Source: Methanoculleus oceani (GTDB lineage Archaea > Halobacteriota > Methanomicrobia > Methanomicrobiales > Methanoculleaceae). From it: a stretch of 64,000 nt of DNA. Positions 62,228 to 64,000 of the stretch are shown in pieces. Position 1 is the first letter of the stretch. Each line of letters begins with the position of its first letter. The notes beneath the pieces are model-generated. The model searched no databases. It worked only from the letters and a program-made list of their open reading frames with translations, and was not told the DNA's origin. Location of the stretch: the NCBI RefSeq assembly GCF_023702065.1, contig NZ_QFDM01000003.1:458015-522014 (forward strand), given 5' to 3'. The position numbers were made by a program, and so were the translations under genes.

Positions 62228-62235
62228 CTTTATCA
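62228..62235 (+). promoter_or_regulatory. TATA box of rpl7ae operon
   Basis: CTTTATCA preceded by GACAAAC about 100 bp before the rpl7ae start; a second candidate (TTGACATATTAC, ~62245) lies closer. Confidence 0.45.
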
Positions 62236-62330
62236 CTCCTCTTATTGACATATTACAGCGCATTCGATCAGCTACGCTACTGATGAATGATGACGGAGCA
62301 GCAGAGGGCTGCCCCCGAAAGAGGTGAGTT

Positions 62331-62699
62331 ATGGCAAAGGCATATGTAAAATTCGAGATTCCGGAAGAGATCCAGAATAAGGCCCTTGAAGCCCTTGAAA
62401 TCGCAAGAGATACAGGCAAGGTGAAGAAGGGGTCCAACGAGGCGACGAAAGCAGTCGAGCGGAACATCGCCCAGCTGGTTCTCATCGGTTCGGACGTTGA
62501 GCCTGAAGAAATTGTCATGCATCTGCCGCCGCTCTGCGAAGAGAAGCAGATCCCATTCGTCTACATCACGAAGCAGAACGACATCGGTTCCGCGAGCGGC
62601 CTCGAGGTCGGCTCGGCAGCCGCCGCTATCGTCAAGTCCGGCAAGGCAAAGGACCTTGTCGAAGAGATAGCAAAGCAGATAGCTGCACTGAGAGAGTGA
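62331..62699 (+). CDS. rpl7ae: 50S ribosomal protein L7Ae
   Basis: 122 residues: [20 protein letters not shown] and [14 protein letters not shown] are L7Ae RNA-binding signatures. It binds kink-turns in rRNA, box C/D and H/ACA RNAs and RNase P. First of four co-directional genes (rps28e 10 bp later, then rpl24e, ndk), the canonical archaeal order. Confidence 0.97.
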   Translation: MAKAYVKFEIPEEIQNKALEALEIARDTGKVKKGSNEATKAVERNIAQLVLIGSDVEPEEIVMHLPPLCEEKQIPFVYITKQNDIGSASGLEVGSAAAAIVKSGKAKDLVEEIAKQIAALRE

Positions 62700-62709
62700 G
62701 GGATAGATT

Positions 62710-62919
62710 ATGGCAAACGACGGAACGCCCGCAGAAGTCATCGAGATCATCGGCATGACCGGTATGCATGGCGAAGCCCAGCAGGTGAAGTGCCGGGTTC
62801 TCGATGGCCCGAACAAGGGGCGGATCATCACCCGCAACACCGTGGGCCCTATCAGGGAGGGGGACATCCTCTCGCTGCTCGAGACCGAGCGTGAGGCCAA
62901 GAAACTCTCGAGGCGGTAA
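62710..62919 (+). CDS. rps28e: 30S ribosomal protein S28e
   Basis: 69 residues: [20 protein letters not shown] and the C-terminal [11 protein letters not shown] with basic end typify S28e. rpl24e starts 2 bp after its stop. Confidence 0.97.
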   Translation: MANDGTPAEVIEIIGMTGMHGEAQQVKCRVLDGPNKGRIITRNTVGPIREGDILSLLETEREAKKLSRR

Positions 62920-62921
62920 CC

Positions 62922-63113
62922 ATGGTAGATAAATACGTCTGCAGCTTCTGTGGAGAGGGGCTGGAGCCCGGCACCGGCAAGATGTTCGTGCGCCGGGACG
63001 GGACCATCTTCTACTTCTGCAGCACAAAGTGCCAGAACAACTACAGGCTCGGCCGGGTGCCGCGCCGCGTCGAGTGGACCGCGGCGGGACGCAAGGCCCG
63101 CGGCAAAGAGTGA
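62922..63113 (+). CDS. rpl24e: 50S ribosomal protein L24e
   Basis: 63 residues: zinc-ribbon [17 protein letters not shown] and [12 protein letters not shown] with four Cys as in archaeal L24e. ndk follows 5 bp later. Confidence 0.97.
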   Translation: MVDKYVCSFCGEGLEPGTGKMFVRRDGTIFYFCSTKCQNNYRLGRVPRRVEWTAAGRKARGKE

Positions 63114-63118
63114 TCGGC

Positions 63119-63568
63119 ATGGACCGCACCTTTGTGATGGTCAAGCCCGACGGCGTCCAGCGCGGACTCGTCGGGGAGATCGTCTCCCGGTTCGAGGCGA
63201 AGGGACTCAAACTCGCGGGGGCAAAACTCGAACGCCTTCCCGAGGAACGGGTCGTCGAGCAATACCGGGAACACCTGGAGAAGCCCTTCTTCCCCGGTCT
63301 TAAGGCCTATATCATGAGCGGACCCTGCTTCCTGATGGCCTGGGAGGGCAAGGGTGCAGTCGCGGTCGTCCGAAGGATGGTCGGCGCCACAAACCCTGCG
63401 GAGGCCGCCCCGGGTTCCATCCGCGGGGACTTCGCGCTCGATATCGGACGGAACGTGATCCACGCATCCGACTCCCCCGAGAGTGCTGCCCGCGAGCTCG
63501 GCATCCACTTCGCGTCCGGCGAACTGGTCGATTACTCGAGAATCGACGAGCCCGTCCTCTACGAGTGA
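63119..63568 (+). CDS. ndk: nucleoside diphosphate kinase
   Basis: 149 residues from ATG 63119 ([20 protein letters not shown]). The phosphorylated His115 is in RNVIHASDS, with KPDGV and GxxNPxxA-type [17 protein letters not shown]. It balances NTP pools. Last gene of the ribosomal run, as in many archaea. Confidence 0.97.
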   Translation: MDRTFVMVKPDGVQRGLVGEIVSRFEAKGLKLAGAKLERLPEERVVEQYREHLEKPFFPGLKAYIMSGPCFLMAWEGKGAVAVVRRMVGATNPAEAAPGSIRGDFALDIGRNVIHASDSPESAARELGIHFASGELVDYSRIDEPVLYE

Positions 63569-63607
63569 ACGGCGGGACCGCCGGATGCCGGCGGGAAACC
63601 GTTTCTT

Positions 63608-63613
63608 TTTTCT
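63608..63613 (+). terminator. T-run after ndk
   Basis: A TTTCTTTTTTC tract about 35 nt after the ndk stop is the likely end of the rpl7ae-ndk transcript. Confidence 0.4.

Positions 63614-64000
<387 letters not shown>

Overview
The window is GC-rich archaeal DNA with densely packed genes. Archaeal markers include an archaeal-type threonyl-tRNA synthetase, EF-1A, L7Ae/S28e/L24e, stand-alone GMP synthase glutaminase subunit, XerA, a CetZ tubulin, archaeal cobamide genes (cobT, cobZ, cobS) and archaeal TATA boxes with oligo-T stops. The F420-type oxidoreductase, a sulfite-reductase-like protein with two ferredoxin clusters, a DUF2115 protein, paired paaK genes and an NrpR-type operator point to a methanogen. 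Methanoculleus or a close relative in Methanomicrobiales is my best guess; no mcr gene lies in the window, so this is inference. The right end runs into a long C homopolymer and looks like a poor-quality contig end.

Layout. 0-17 kb is mostly housekeeping: the end of dcd, thrS, a ferritin-like protein, a cation/H+ antiporter, an anti-sigma/GNAT fusion, enolase with a tiny zinc-ribbon gene behind it, tRNA-Gln(UUG), sugar-nucleotide genes (manC, an epimerase), xerA, a 1.25-kb gene-free stretch, then a DUF5806 gene, a MobB-MoaE fusion and glmM. 17-22 kb holds a 1188-residue helical-repeat protein, an acylphosphatase and, tail to tail with it, a stand-alone Cas1 that keeps its catalytic residues but has no cas2, effector genes or CRISPR array nearby.

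22.2-32.6 kb is the most distinctive block: seven tightly spaced co-directional genes for exported proteins. They carry repeated molybdopterin-oxidoreductase-like folds (four with a cysteine at the expected metal-ligand position), a related longer domain in three proteins, six PEGA repeats, a purple-acid-phosphatase-like enzyme, a pterin-fold lipoprotein and a ModA/WtpA-like oxyanion-binding lipoprotein. A near-palindrome sits upstream. I read it as a surface system linked to molybdate/tungstate or pterin, of unknown function.

32.7-41 kb has two phenylacetate-CoA-ligase-like genes with an ACT protein, then a scar: a decayed histidine kinase and an intact PAS protein bracketed by two copies of the 3' end of the hexulose-phosphate synthase/RraA fusion gene, and an F420-dependent oxidoreductase. 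41-51 kb has amt-glnK under a GGAA-N6-TTCC operator, DUF2115, a nitroreductase, a cobT-guaAA-ykgJ-traB run, cobZ-cobS and a Dsr-like protein. 51-63.6 kb has tuf-rpsJ-agl23, cetZ with a membrane-anchored coiled-coil protein, a glycosylation/envelope block (FAD oxidoreductase, GT2, flippase-like protein, DUF2298), and rpl7ae-rps28e-rpl24e-ndk. A family of hairpin-rich, noncoding intergenic repeats recurs at about 2.5, 41.3, 48.2, 54.6 and 63.8 kb.
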